Shown piece by piece: positions 42,919 to 50,881 of a stretch of 64,000 nt of DNA; within the stretch, counting starts at the first letter, position 1, and every line of letters begins with the position of its first letter. Under the pieces are notes generated by a model. The model was not told the origin of the DNA and made no database searches. It saw only the letters and a list, made by a program, of their open reading frames with translations. This stretch comes from an uncultured Lachnospiraceae bacterium (GTDB lineage: Bacteria > Bacillota > Clostridia > Lachnospirales > Lachnospiraceae). The stretch lies in assembly GCA_947164605.1 (NCBI GenBank), contig CAMUXE010000005.1, forward strand, positions 1 to 64,000. Direction: 5' to 3'. A program made the translations under genes and the position numbers.

Positions 42919-44541
42919 TTAAACCTTAACATCAAGCATAAACTGGCCTGCAGCGACCTTGCTCTCGTTTACATCAAGCACTTCTTTCGCCACATCAAAT
43001 TTGTTCTCATCATTTGACAGATGCATCTCAAACTTTGTTTGGTAGCCCTTAGCTTCAAGCCTAGCTGTAAGCTTATCTATATTATCATTTATAAAATCAA
43101 GTAATTCCTCTGTCTCAAGGCAGAAATTTGTCGATAAATTTTTACCAGCAAGCTTAACATAGACATCCACTGGTCCAAGATTATCCATATCCAAATGCAA
43201 AAGAGCACTGACTGTATCTGAATCCTGCCCAGCAGTCTTTCTTTTATTGGTATAGACATAGAGCTCACCGTTGGCATTATTCTCTTTATAGTGAATAGGT
43301 ATCTGAACATAGGCCATGTTATTCTTGTTAAGATCATTCATAAAGTCAATATTAGACTTTATATTGTCAAGATTCTTGCTAAGATTTAGGTTTTTAGCCT
43401 CATCAGCTAAATCCTTTGTAATATGCTCTAAGCTGGATCTAACCCTCTTATAATAATTCTTTATACCATCATCCTCAGCTACATCCTGAGGTTTAAGCTT
43501 CATGGTCTCATCCACCATTGATTTTAAGAGTTTTTCTTTAACTTGTCCGAGACTAGAGCCCAACTTGGCCTTCAAATCCTCATTGTCAAAATGCTCGGCA
43601 AGCTGGCTAAGCAGGTCCTTGAGACTAAGATCTTTATTATCTAACTTGTCTGCAAGCTGATTAGCCCACTCATTCTTAGCTGGGGCTGTATCATTGCCTC
43701 CTACTTCTCTAAGAAGATCAGACAAATCTTTTATTTCCGCCTGGTCCAGATAATCTTCAAGCCCAGATGATTCAATACTCTGACCGTCGAGTCCCTCATA
43801 CAAATCTTCTATTAAGCTTGAAAACTTCCCTATATCCACCCCATTCTCGGAATTGCCTTCCTGAGTACCTGTCAAGATTGAATCGCTCAAGGAATTTAAG
43901 GCCTGACTGAAATTATCCAATTCGCCGCTAATTGTGTGCTCATAAGACTGATAGGCCTCAAATGAGGCTATATTATTTTCGTTTATAGGCAAGTTTAATT
44001 TCTGCAAATTGGCCAAGGTGCTGAGTTTTGTCTCCGGAAACCTCAATGAGTTTTTAACCATATCTCCTATTGTCTTGGCATCAATTGGCATATTCTGTTC
44101 TAATAAGCTATTGACAATAGCCCTGTTGGCTTCATTATTAGCAAAGCCAGCCGAAGATAAGGCCTTATCAAGCAGGACATTTTGCTGCAAATCAGGATTC
44201 ATGACCTTTATTGATATATTATTATCACTATTACTCTCAAGCATGTAGGTCAAGGTTTGTCCAGCCATGAGCCCATCTCTTGCCTGCATCTTAGCATTTA
44301 CCATGGAGCCATCGCTTAATTCAAGCAAGGCTGTACCATCCTTCATGCTCAAAAGCTTTGCGTCAAATATATCGCCAGCCAGCATCTCTTTAAGAAGCTT
44401 AGTGCCATTCTCCAAAGCCTGCTCTCTGCCACTAGACTCCGAAACTTTATGAGCCTGAATCGAGTCCTTTGCCGTTAGATCTGCAGTTTGTCTCAAGTTT
44501 TGGTTAGCGCTTAAGGACGTGAAAAAATTTTGTATATTCAT
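42919..44541 (-). CDS. FliK-like hook-length control family protein (YlqG type)
   Basis: The 540-residue protein has a long variable N-terminal part, a middle rich in Asp, Leu and Asn, and a C-terminal Flg_hook-like domain (about 430-540: DNLGPVDVYVKLAGKNLSTNFC, TARLEAKGYQTKFEMHLSN). FliK controls flagellar hook length, but no flagellar gene is nearby. The neighbours rnhB, rbgA and ylqH match the Bacillus ylqG context, and YlqG is the homologue expected there. It may be a remnant of a flagellar gene set put to another use; the exact role is unknown. Confidence 0.72.
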   Translation of the reverse strand: MNIQNFFTSLSANQNLRQTADLTAKDSIQAHKVSESSGREQALENGTKLLKEMLAGDIFDAKLLSMKDGTALLELSDGSMVNAKMQARDGLMAGQTLTYMLESNSDNNISIKVMNPDLQQNVLLDKALSSAGFANNEANRAIVNSLLEQNMPIDAKTIGDMVKNSLRFPETKLSTLANLQKLNLPINENNIASFEAYQSYEHTISGELDNFSQALNSLSDSILTGTQEGNSENGVDIGKFSSLIEDLYEGLDGQSIESSGLEDYLDQAEIKDLSDLLREVGGNDTAPAKNEWANQLADKLDNKDLSLKDLLSQLAEHFDNEDLKAKLGSSLGQVKEKLLKSMVDETMKLKPQDVAEDDGIKNYYKRVRSSLEHITKDLADEAKNLNLSKNLDNIKSNIDFMNDLNKNNMAYVQIPIHYKENNANGELYVYTNKRKTAGQDSDTVSALLHLDMDNLGPVDVYVKLAGKNLSTNFCLETEELLDFINDNIDKLTARLEAKGYQTKFEMHLSNDENKFDVAKEVLDVNESKVAAGQFMLDVKV

Positions 44542-44611
44542 AGCCTACCTCTCAAAAACAATGGCTGATCTCAACCTTAACCAAAATCTTTATTTAAACA
44601 TATATAAATTT

Positions 44612-45274
44612 CTATTCAAATTCAACATTTTTGATAAAGGTCATTCTATGTATCTTTGATGGGCCATATTTGCGCAAGGCCTCATAGTGGGCAGCAGTGC
44701 CATAACCCTTATGCTTTGCAAAGCCATATTCCGGATATAACTTGTCATACTCCATCATCAGATGGTCTCTGGTAACTTTGGCCAAAATACTAGCACTGGC
44801 TATGCTTATGCTTTTGGCATCTCCCTTTACTATAGGGACCTGCTTAATACCTAAATCCGGTATTGTCACTGCATCATTAAGGGTCAAATCAGGCTTTAAG
44901 CCCAGCTTTTCAACCGCCTGTCTCATAGCCATATATGTAGCCTGTAATATGTTAATTTGGTCAATAACCTTCTCATCAACTATTCCAACTGCATATGCAA
45001 GAGCCTTGTCCTTTATCTCCTCAAACAAGAGCTCTCTCTTCTTTTCAGATAGCTTCTTTGAATCGTTGATATACATGATTCTTGCATCTTTTGGCAGTAT
45101 GCATGCGCCAGCAACAACTGGTCCAGCTAGCGGTCCACGGCCAGCCTCATCAATTCCGCAAATAAGCTTGTATGAGCTGTACTCCTTCTCAAAAGCACAC
45201 ATTTGCTCAACTCTAGCCATCTCTGTTTCAATTTTTAACTGTCTTTTTAAGGCAGCCTCTTCTTTTTTTGTCAT
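44612..45274 (-). CDS. rnhB: Ribonuclease HII
   Basis: The 220-residue enzyme carries the first acid pair in CGIDEAGRGPLAGPVVAGA, the later LNDAV and STRDHLM-like acid residues (VTRDHLMMEYD), and the C-terminal HKGYGTAAHY. RNase HII removes RNA from RNA/DNA hybrids, including single ribonucleotides. It lies directly after rbgA, as in Bacillus. The N-terminal region before CGID (about 38 residues) is longer than in most bacteria but common in Firmicutes. Confidence 0.95.
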   Translation of the reverse strand: MTKKEEAALKRQLKIETEMARVEQMCAFEKEYSSYKLICGIDEAGRGPLAGPVVAGACILPKDARIMYINDSKKLSEKKRELLFEEIKDKALAYAVGIVDEKVIDQINILQATYMAMRQAVEKLGLKPDLTLNDAVTIPDLGIKQVPIVKGDAKSISIASASILAKVTRDHLMMEYDKLYPEYGFAKHKGYGTAAHYEALRKYGPSKIHRMTFIKNVEFE

Positions 45275-45276
45275 AA

Positions 45277-46131
45277 TTATTCCTTAATCTCATCAGGTGA
45301 CTCTAAGCTCAATCTGCCCAGTTTTCCCGAACGATAGTCGTCAAGTATAATAGCAGCAGCCCTTTCGTAATCGACATAGCCACCCTTTTTGATACAGCCT
45401 CTCTTATTAGCAATAGCATCCAAGTTCTGATTTAAATCATCAACTTCGCTGATAGCGTAGGCTTTTTCAAAAACGCCATTATATCTCTTATGTAATATTC
45501 TAAGACAGGCCAAAGCTGTCTCTTCACTGATTAGTATATCATCTTTTATTGAACCAATCACGGCAATCTTTTCACCTATAGATTGATCCTCAAATTTAGG
45601 CCACAAAACGCCCGGTGTATCAAGCAAATCAACTCCGTTCTTGAGTTTAATCCACTGTTTAGCCTTAGTAACTCCAGGTTTATTGCCTGTCTTTGCTATA
45701 GATCTGCCGGATAAGAGATTTATAAGGGTTGATTTTCCCGCATTAGGAATACCAACTATCATAGCTCTAAATGTGCCATTCTTAATGCCACGTCTGGCAT
45801 CCCTCTCCCTCTTTTCCTTGCCAGCTTCATCAATAGCTGCAAGAATTTTCTTTGTGCACTTAGGATCCTTTGAATTTGCCTTGATGGCAATAAGGCCCTG
45901 GCTCTCATAATATTTAATCCACTCATCTGTAACCTTGTCATCGGCAAGATCAAACTTATTTAGAATTATTATTTCTTTCTTGTCTTTAGCCATAGCTATA
46001 AGAGAAGGATTACGGCTACTATAGGGAATTCTAGCATCAATAACCTCAATCACAACATTAACAAGACTAATATTCTCCTGCATCATTCTCATAGCTTTGG
46101 TCATATGACCAGGAAACCACTGATAATTCAT
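45277..46131 (-). CDS. rbgA: RbgA (YlqF), circularly permuted GTPase
   Basis: The 284-residue protein shows the permuted order: NKFD (G4) comes first, then the P-loop GIPNAGKSTLINLL (G1), then DTPG (G3). RbgA helps a late step in 50S assembly. It begins with MNYQWFPGHMTKAMRMM, the family's characteristic PGHM start. It lies between lepB and rnhB in the well-known rplS-lepB-rbgA-rnhB order. Confidence 0.96.
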   Translation of the reverse strand: MNYQWFPGHMTKAMRMMQENISLVNVVIEVIDARIPYSSRNPSLIAMAKDKKEIIILNKFDLADDKVTDEWIKYYESQGLIAIKANSKDPKCTKKILAAIDEAGKEKRERDARRGIKNGTFRAMIVGIPNAGKSTLINLLSGRSIAKTGNKPGVTKAKQWIKLKNGVDLLDTPGVLWPKFEDQSIGEKIAVIGSIKDDILISEETALACLRILHKRYNGVFEKAYAISEVDDLNQNLDAIANKRGCIKKGGYVDYERAAAIILDDYRSGKLGRLSLESPDEIKE

Positions 46132-46145
46132 ATCTTCCTCCCTTA

Positions 46146-46706
46146 CTAGCCAACTAGGCCAATTCTCTTAAATGGCATACTTCTAAGCCAAACCTTGCCA
46201 ACAATATTTTCCCTCTTAATAAGGCCTATATTGGCAAATCTAGAATCTTCACTGTTATTTCTGTTATCGCCCAGAACAAAATACTGGTCCTGACCCAAAC
46301 TAATCTCACTTGCCGCATTGCCAGCAATCAATATATCTTCAAGGCCTTTATCATTTTCAAGCTCCTTGCCATTGATAAAGACTTTTCCATTCTCAATCTT
46401 AACCTTTTCACCAGGCAGGCCGATTATCCTTTTAATCAGCACCCTATCTGTATTCTTATAATTAGGGGTAAATGCTATAACATCAAAACGTCTTGGTTTA
46501 AGCAATGTATAAGCAAAACGATTTATAAGAACAATATCCTCATTGGTAATCACCGGCTGCATGGAAGATCCCTCAACACCAGTAGAATTACAAGTAAAGT
46601 AGACACATGTATATGCCAAAACAACAGTCATAATCAGACTAACAAGTTTGACAGCAACATTTAATAGTCTCGTATTTTCTTGATATCTTCTTGTAAAATT
46701 TGACAC
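46146..46706 (-). CDS. lepB: Signal peptidase I
   Basis: The 186-residue membrane enzyme has one N-terminal membrane segment (about 18-38), the catalytic Ser48 in GSSMQP, and the catalytic Lys92 in RVLIKRIIGLPGE. It removes signal peptides outside the membrane. It lies downstream of rplS, after a structured repeat element and a terminator, so transcription of the lepB-rbgA-rnhB run may need read-through or an unseen promoter. Confidence 0.95.
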   Translation of the reverse strand: MSNFTRRYQENTRLLNVAVKLVSLIMTVVLAYTCVYFTCNSTGVEGSSMQPVITNEDIVLINRFAYTLLKPRRFDVIAFTPNYKNTDRVLIKRIIGLPGEKVKIENGKVFINGKELENDKGLEDILIAGNAASEISLGQDQYFVLGDNRNNSEDSRFANIGLIKRENIVGKVWLRSMPFKRIGLVG

Positions 46707-46732
46707 AATAATACCTCGTTAAAAACTTATAT

Positions 46733-46905
46733 AAAATGCCTTGCAAGTAAAAAGCGGCATTTTATGCTTGCATAATTTGCGGTGCTGCATTCGCAACCGC
46801 TTCGCGTTTGCTCATTACGCGCTGTCGCGCTATCTCGCTATCCATTCAAAATGCCTTGCAAGTAAAATGCGGCATTTTTTATGGATAGCGAGGCACCGCT
46901 TGTAG
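46733..46905. repeat. Structured palindromic repeat element before lepB
   Basis: Two 32-base copies start at 46733 and 46848, each able to fold with AAAATGCC pairing with GGCATTTT. The second is enclosed by a 12-bp inverted repeat, CTCGCTATCCAT (46834-46845) with ATGGATAGCGAG (46881-46892). Between the copies lie GC-rich short repeats (GCGGTGC, CGCGTTT and TGTCGCGC). No coding frame is visible. The element could be a small transposon relic or an mRNA processing site; no known family comes to mind. Confidence 0.7.
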
Positions 46906-46912
46906 AAACGCG

Positions 46913-46946
46913 AAAAAAAGGCTGTAGTCGAGTTTCGACTACAGCT
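46913..46946 (-). terminator. Terminator after rplS
   Basis: CTGTAGTCGA and TCGACTACAG form a 10-bp stem with an AAC loop, followed by seven Ts. Confidence 0.9.
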
Positions 46947-46971
46947 GAATAAATGTATTAATTAAGCTAAA

Positions 46972-47319
46972 TTACCTAACTAACTCTTTAACCTTAGATG
47001 CCTTACCTGTTCTCTGACGAAGGTAGTTAAGTCTAGCACGTCTTACCTTACCTCTTCTTACAACCTTAACATCAGCAACTGATGGAGAGTGTAATGGCCA
47101 TGTCTTCTCTACGCCAACACCACCAGAAATCTTTCTTACTGTAAATGTAGCACGCACGCCTGTACCCTGCATCTTTAATACAGTACCTTCGAAAATCTGT
47201 ACTCTTTCTCTCTCACCTTCCTTGATAACGTTTGATACTCTAACTGTATCACCAACGTTAAACTCAGGTACTACACTCTTAAGCTGTGCATCTTCAATGC
47301 TCTTAATAATATCGCTCAT
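46972..47319 (-). CDS. rplS: 50S ribosomal protein L19
   Basis: The 115-residue protein has the L19 core [40 protein letters not shown], and ends [20 protein letters not shown]-like ([16 protein letters not shown]). L19 lies at the 30S-50S interface. It has its own promoter and a leader of about 75 bases. The upstream genes trmD and rimM of the usual order are not in this stretch; the recombinase operon lies upstream instead. Confidence 0.97.
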   Translation of the reverse strand: MSDIIKSIEDAQLKSVVPEFNVGDTVRVSNVIKEGERERVQIFEGTVLKMQGTGVRATFTVRKISGGVGVEKTWPLHSPSVADVKVVRRGKVRRARLNYLRQRTGKASKVKELVR

Positions 47320-47327
47320 TTTGCGAC

Positions 47328-47396
47328 CTCCTTAATTTTTTGATGTTCTTAAATACATAAATACCGTACCAGAGGACCATCTCTTCTTTTCAGAAC
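47328..47396 (-). promoter_or_regulatory. rplS leader, L19-leader candidate
   Basis: The transcribed leader before rplS can form short stems around AGAGATGGTCCTCT and GTACGGTATTTATGTAT. Firmicutes commonly have an autoregulatory L19 leader here. I judged position only; the consensus was not checked. Confidence 0.35.
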
Positions 47397-47402
47397 TTGT
47401 GT

Positions 47403-47431
47403 ATTATAACAAAGTTAATTAAGGATTGCAA
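47403..47431 (-). promoter_or_regulatory. Promoter of rplS
   Basis: TTGCAA (47431-47426), 17 bp, TATAAT (47408-47403). It overlaps the start of the gap after the recombinase stop codon. Confidence 0.8.
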
Positions 47432-47436
47432 GTGAA

Positions 47437-48504
47437 TTATTCATTTTTTTCTCTAAGTCGAACTATATTGCGCGCCTCTCTCTTATTCTCGTCATCCATG
47501 TCTGCATAGTGACGTCTGGTCGTATTGACATCCTTATGTCCCAAGACATCAGCAACAAGATATATATCTCTGGATGCCTGATATAGATTAGTGCCGTAAG
47601 TCGATCTTAATTTATGTGGTGTGATATGTTTTAGACTAGTCACTGTCGCAGCATACTTTTTAACTAAAAGCTCTACACTGCGGACAGTAAGTCTTGATTT
47701 CTTCTGGGATATAAAAAGAGCCCTTTTGTCTTCTTCCTTGACCTGCATATCCTGTCTCTCTTCAAGGTAGTCAATAAGGGCATCTCTGGCTTCATCGCCA
47801 AAATATACATAATCCTCATCGCCACCCTTTCTGACAACTTTTATGCGATTATTATCAAAATCCAGGTCATCAATGTCAAGGCCCACACACTCAGAAACTC
47901 TTATTCCAGTTCCAAGCATGAGGGTAAGCAGGGCCAAATCCCTAACTTTGAACTTATCATGTTTTTTTCTGGCATTTTCAGGTAGTCTGTCGCCAGTCTC
48001 AACCTGATCCAAAAAATCAGCCACCTCATTCACATCAAGTCTAACGATTGCTTTATCTCTAATTTTAGGCATATCCACCTTTATCGATGGGTTAGCACTG
48101 ATAATCTCATACCTGTAATAATAGCCATAAAATTTTCTCAAAGCACATAATTTTCTTTTGGCAGCCTTGTCTGAATTGGTAACATAGGCTCCATTATGCT
48201 TATAAACCTTGACATATCTTAAGAAATCGTTGATATCTTTGGCACTGACCTTCTCAATATCACTCAAGCTTACATCTTTAATATCCTTACCCTTTGTAAA
48301 AGGAATTTCCTTGACCAAAAAATTATAAAAAGTCCTTATATCATAGGCATAAGCCACTTTAGTTCTGGCCTGCTTTGTAAACTCCAAACTATCGAAAAAA
48401 TCCCTACAGTAGTCTGGCAGGCTTTTGATAATATCATTTAGCTGCTGGGCATATTTTATATTCTGTTCTTTGCTGTAAGTCATAGTCTGGGCCAAGTAAA
48501 TCAA
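47437..48504 (-). CDS. Tyrosine recombinase, XerS/XerD-like
   Basis: The 355-residue recombinase has a SAM-like N-terminal domain (about 15-115), and a catalytic domain with GTGIRVSE, HKLR (His297, Arg300), GHKD (His323) and the nucleophile Tyr333 in RRHYADM. Length, the N-terminal LPDYCRDFFDSLE motif and lack of a DNA-binding fusion recall XerS, the single-protein chromosome-dimer resolvase of streptococci; a XerC/D or integrase role is equally possible. It overlaps the YkuD-like gene by four bases (ATGA), so the two are co-translated. No attachment sites or mobile genes are nearby. Confidence 0.88.
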   Translation of the reverse strand: MIYLAQTMTYSKEQNIKYAQQLNDIIKSLPDYCRDFFDSLEFTKQARTKVAYAYDIRTFYNFLVKEIPFTKGKDIKDVSLSDIEKVSAKDINDFLRYVKVYKHNGAYVTNSDKAAKRKLCALRKFYGYYYRYEIISANPSIKVDMPKIRDKAIVRLDVNEVADFLDQVETGDRLPENARKKHDKFKVRDLALLTLMLGTGIRVSECVGLDIDDLDFDNNRIKVVRKGGDEDYVYFGDEARDALIDYLEERQDMQVKEEDKRALFISQKKSRLTVRSVELLVKKYAATVTSLKHITPHKLRSTYGTNLYQASRDIYLVADVLGHKDVNTTRRHYADMDDENKREARNIVRLREKNE

Positions 48505-49601
48505 CCTCCCTGTTTTGTGCTTGCTTTAGTGCTAATGCTGCTAGCCTTACTTGTGCTTGCTTTGCTTGTCTCTTGACTAGTATTCTTGCTGGCAGGCTCA
48601 GTACTTTCCTTTTGGCTATCAGTTTGACTTTGAGAGGATGCATTTTCCTCATTTGTCTTTTCTTCATCGTCATCCTTAACAAGGATATACCTATAATAGT
48701 CCAAATTAGTACCATAGCGGTCACTCAGGTGATATATCAATGTGTAGGTGCCAGCTTGAGTCAAATCCAAATCTCCGCTAATCTTGATCTGTGATGTGAT
48801 ATCACGTCCAGCATAATCACATGCATATACGCCTTCCCATACATCAAAATCCGAATTAGTCTTGATTTCAACATTGCTTACGCCTGACATGTAATTAATC
48901 TTGTCAGAATTCTGACTGCTATCAGAGGCACTAGTGTCCGATGGATCTGAAGTTTTACCATCAAGAAGAGCCTTTGGCTCTTCTATTTTAAGACCAGCTC
49001 TCTGACCTTCCTCTTCATAGACTATAACCTTGACTCCAGCTGATATATTCTCATATATCCATCTGGCATTTGACGCCATAAGATTGATATAGCCCTTAGA
49101 TGCTGACTTTCCAAGCTTTTTATAAGCATCAGTGTCAAGACTATTTAAATCCTGGGTATAATAAGGCACAGAGCTTATGGCAAAGCCGTCATTGAGAAGG
49201 GAAGCGTAATGGCCATATCCACCACTTTTAGTGAAAGGAAACCAAATCTGCTTACCAGTAATTTTATAGTCAGCATTTTTCACGTCACTAGATACTGAAC
49301 ATGTGAAAGCCTTATAATCCTCATAGTTATCGCCATTTTTCTTTTGAATCAACAAAAAATTCTCTTTCTTGTTAATCTTAATTATGTATTGATCTTTCGC
49401 ATCAACATAAGAATCAGACTTATCTTCAGCGCTTGTAGCCTCAGTGTCAGCAGCATTTTCTTCATGCTTATTTATCTGGACAACCAGCTGAATTGCAAAA
49501 AAAGCTGTAACTGCCAAAATTATAAAGTAAATATAAGCATTTCCGCCAAAAAGCCAGGCGATAAAATTATTCTTTTTAAATTTCTGATACTTTAAATCCA
49601 T
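48501..49601 (-). CDS. YkuD-like L,D-transpeptidase fold lacking catalytic residues, with Ig-like domain
   Basis: The 366-residue protein has a membrane anchor (about 20-42), a YkuD-like domain (about 70-198), an Ig-like domain of DUF5011 type (about 235-305; VWEGVYACDYAGRDITSQI), and a Ser/Thr/Lys-rich tail. In the YkuD domain the place of the catalytic His in the HSVPY-type motif reads ISSVPY (Ser143), and the S-x-G-C-I motif reads SKGYIN (Tyr171), so both active-site residues are lost. Codons AGC and TAT were read directly. It probably binds peptidoglycan or a partner rather than cross-linking it. It overlaps the recombinase start. Confidence 0.75.
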   Translation of the reverse strand: MDLKYQKFKKNNFIAWLFGGNAYIYFIILAVTAFFAIQLVVQINKHEENAADTEATSAEDKSDSYVDAKDQYIIKINKKENFLLIQKKNGDNYEDYKAFTCSVSSDVKNADYKITGKQIWFPFTKSGGYGHYASLLNDGFAISSVPYYTQDLNSLDTDAYKKLGKSASKGYINLMASNARWIYENISAGVKVIVYEEEGQRAGLKIEEPKALLDGKTSDPSDTSASDSSQNSDKINYMSGVSNVEIKTNSDFDVWEGVYACDYAGRDITSQIKISGDLDLTQAGTYTLIYHLSDRYGTNLDYYRYILVKDDDEEKTNEENASSQSQTDSQKESTEPASKNTSQETSKASTSKASSISTKASTKQGG

Positions 49602-49612
49602 ATCTGTTTAAC

Positions 49613-50245
49613 TTATTTCTGTTTCTTATCTTTGAGTTCAATATATTTGAGTATAAGCTCAACACAGCCATCAATGCCCAAATCTGAACTGTTAAGTGTG
49701 AGATCGTAGCTCTTTGTATCTCCCCACTTCTTGCTAGAATAATAGTTATAATAGCTTGATCTCTTCTTATCTGTCTTATTAATAAGATCCTTAGCCTTAT
49801 TGTCCTCTGCTATATTATAGAGGCCCTTAACCTTCTGAATTCTGTCCTCAAGTGGAGCATGAATAAAGACCTTCAAAGCATTAGGATTCTCTTCAAGGGC
49901 GTAATCGGCACATCTTCCTATAATTACACATGACTCCTTCTCGGCAATTGACTTTATTGTGTTAAACTGAGCCAAAAAGACCTTATGGTTAATAGGCATA
50001 TCCATATAAGAATTAGTATAACCCATTGAATATGTATCCATAACCAGCGAATAAAGAAAGCTATTGGTTGGCTTCTCATCCTGGGAATTAAAGAGTTCCT
50101 CGCAAAGGCCACTCTCTTTGGCTGCCTCTGCCAAGAGATTCTTATCATAAAAAGCTATTCCAAGTTTCTTTGCAAGGGCCTCTCCAATATCATGACCGCC
50201 ACTGCCAAACTCACGTCCTATTGTAATAATAATCTTCTCTGCCAT
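49613..50245 (-). CDS. Cytidylate-kinase-like family protein
   Basis: The 210-residue protein begins EKIIITIGREFGSGGHDIGEALAKKL, with a P-loop-like GREFGSGGHDIG typical of the cytidylate kinase-like (AAA_26) group, and a later IIGRCADYAL segment. It is not the housekeeping Cmk, which has a different CMP-binding region. The function of the group is unclear. It follows the unknown 182-residue protein gene and precedes the YkuD-like gene by 11 bases, so it is in the same operon. I chose ATG 50245. Confidence 0.8.
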   Translation of the reverse strand: MAEKIIITIGREFGSGGHDIGEALAKKLGIAFYDKNLLAEAAKESGLCEELFNSQDEKPTNSFLYSLVMDTYSMGYTNSYMDMPINHKVFLAQFNTIKSIAEKESCVIIGRCADYALEENPNALKVFIHAPLEDRIQKVKGLYNIAEDNKAKDLINKTDKKRSSYYNYYSSKKWGDTKSYDLTLNSSDLGIDGCVELILKYIELKDKKQK

Positions 50246-50264
50246 ATTAAACATCCTTTCTTTT

Positions 50265-50813
50265 CTAGTCTTCGTAATTTTTCTTTCGCAAAATTACTCG
50301 ATTCAAGTACTCTTTGATCTCAGGTGCATTGTCATTGACAATTATATTAAATTCCTTAGGAGTCACACAGACAAATCTCAACTTACAATAGCCCCTGGTA
50401 GAAAATGCATATGATTTGTGCCATCTCAAGTTTCTAATGGCCTTTTCAACTTCAATCTGGGGTCTATTTCTCGTGATAACTATAAAAGTTATATAAGTAT
50501 AGAGATGGTGATTGATTGGCTTATTGCCATCTGCTCTGACAAAATGAGGTTCTATCTGATCTATGGCAAATTTTTTTAAATCCTCATAATCTTCCAAACT
50601 CAGGTTATCATCATTTATAAAAAACAAATGCTCATACGACTTAGCTTCCCAGAGCTTTGAACTCTCATTCATAGTACTTGCAAACTTATTATTATGATTG
50701 TAACAATAAGCATAAATAACAAATTTACGTCCGCCAAACCAATAATTGTGGTAGATATCATACTTGTCAGAAATACTATCCAGCACTCCATCAATGAATT
50801 CTCTTCTTCTCAC
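50265..50813 (-). CDS. Protein of unknown function, first gene of the recombinase operon
   Basis: I do not recognise this 182-residue soluble protein. It starts with GTG after GGGGAT. It has a mixed alpha/beta look with many aromatic residues (YHNYWFGGRKFVIYAYCYNH; LYTYITFIVITRNRP; SYAFSTRGYCKLRFVCVTPKEFN). No membrane segment or signal peptide is seen. It has a promoter of its own and leads the operon of cytidylate-kinase-like, YkuD-like and recombinase genes. The ends of adjacent genes are within 12 bases, which suggests a common function. Confidence 0.7.
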   Translation of the reverse strand: MRRREFIDGVLDSISDKYDIYHNYWFGGRKFVIYAYCYNHNNKFASTMNESSKLWEAKSYEHLFFINDDNLSLEDYEDLKKFAIDQIEPHFVRADGNKPINHHLYTYITFIVITRNRPQIEVEKAIRNLRWHKSYAFSTRGYCKLRFVCVTPKEFNIIVNDNAPEIKEYLNRVILRKKNYED

Positions 50814-50847
50814 AATAATCCCCTATCCTAAGAAAGCCTATATAACT

Positions 50848-50876
50848 ATTATAGCCTATTTAAGGCTTTTTTGAAA
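50848..50876 (-). promoter_or_regulatory. Promoter of the four-gene operon 47437-50813
   Basis: TATAAT (50853-50848) with TTTCAA (50876-50871) 17 bp upstream. A short AGCCT/AGGCT dyad overlaps the spacer. It lies six bases after the end of the rluD-type gene. Confidence 0.6.
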
Positions 50877-50881
50877 CAAAA

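Noticed and set aside
47437-48504. Integrase of a mobile island
   Set aside because: No attachment-site repeats, tRNA, phage or conjugation genes are near, and the neighbours are housekeeping genes; a XerS-like chromosomal role fits better.
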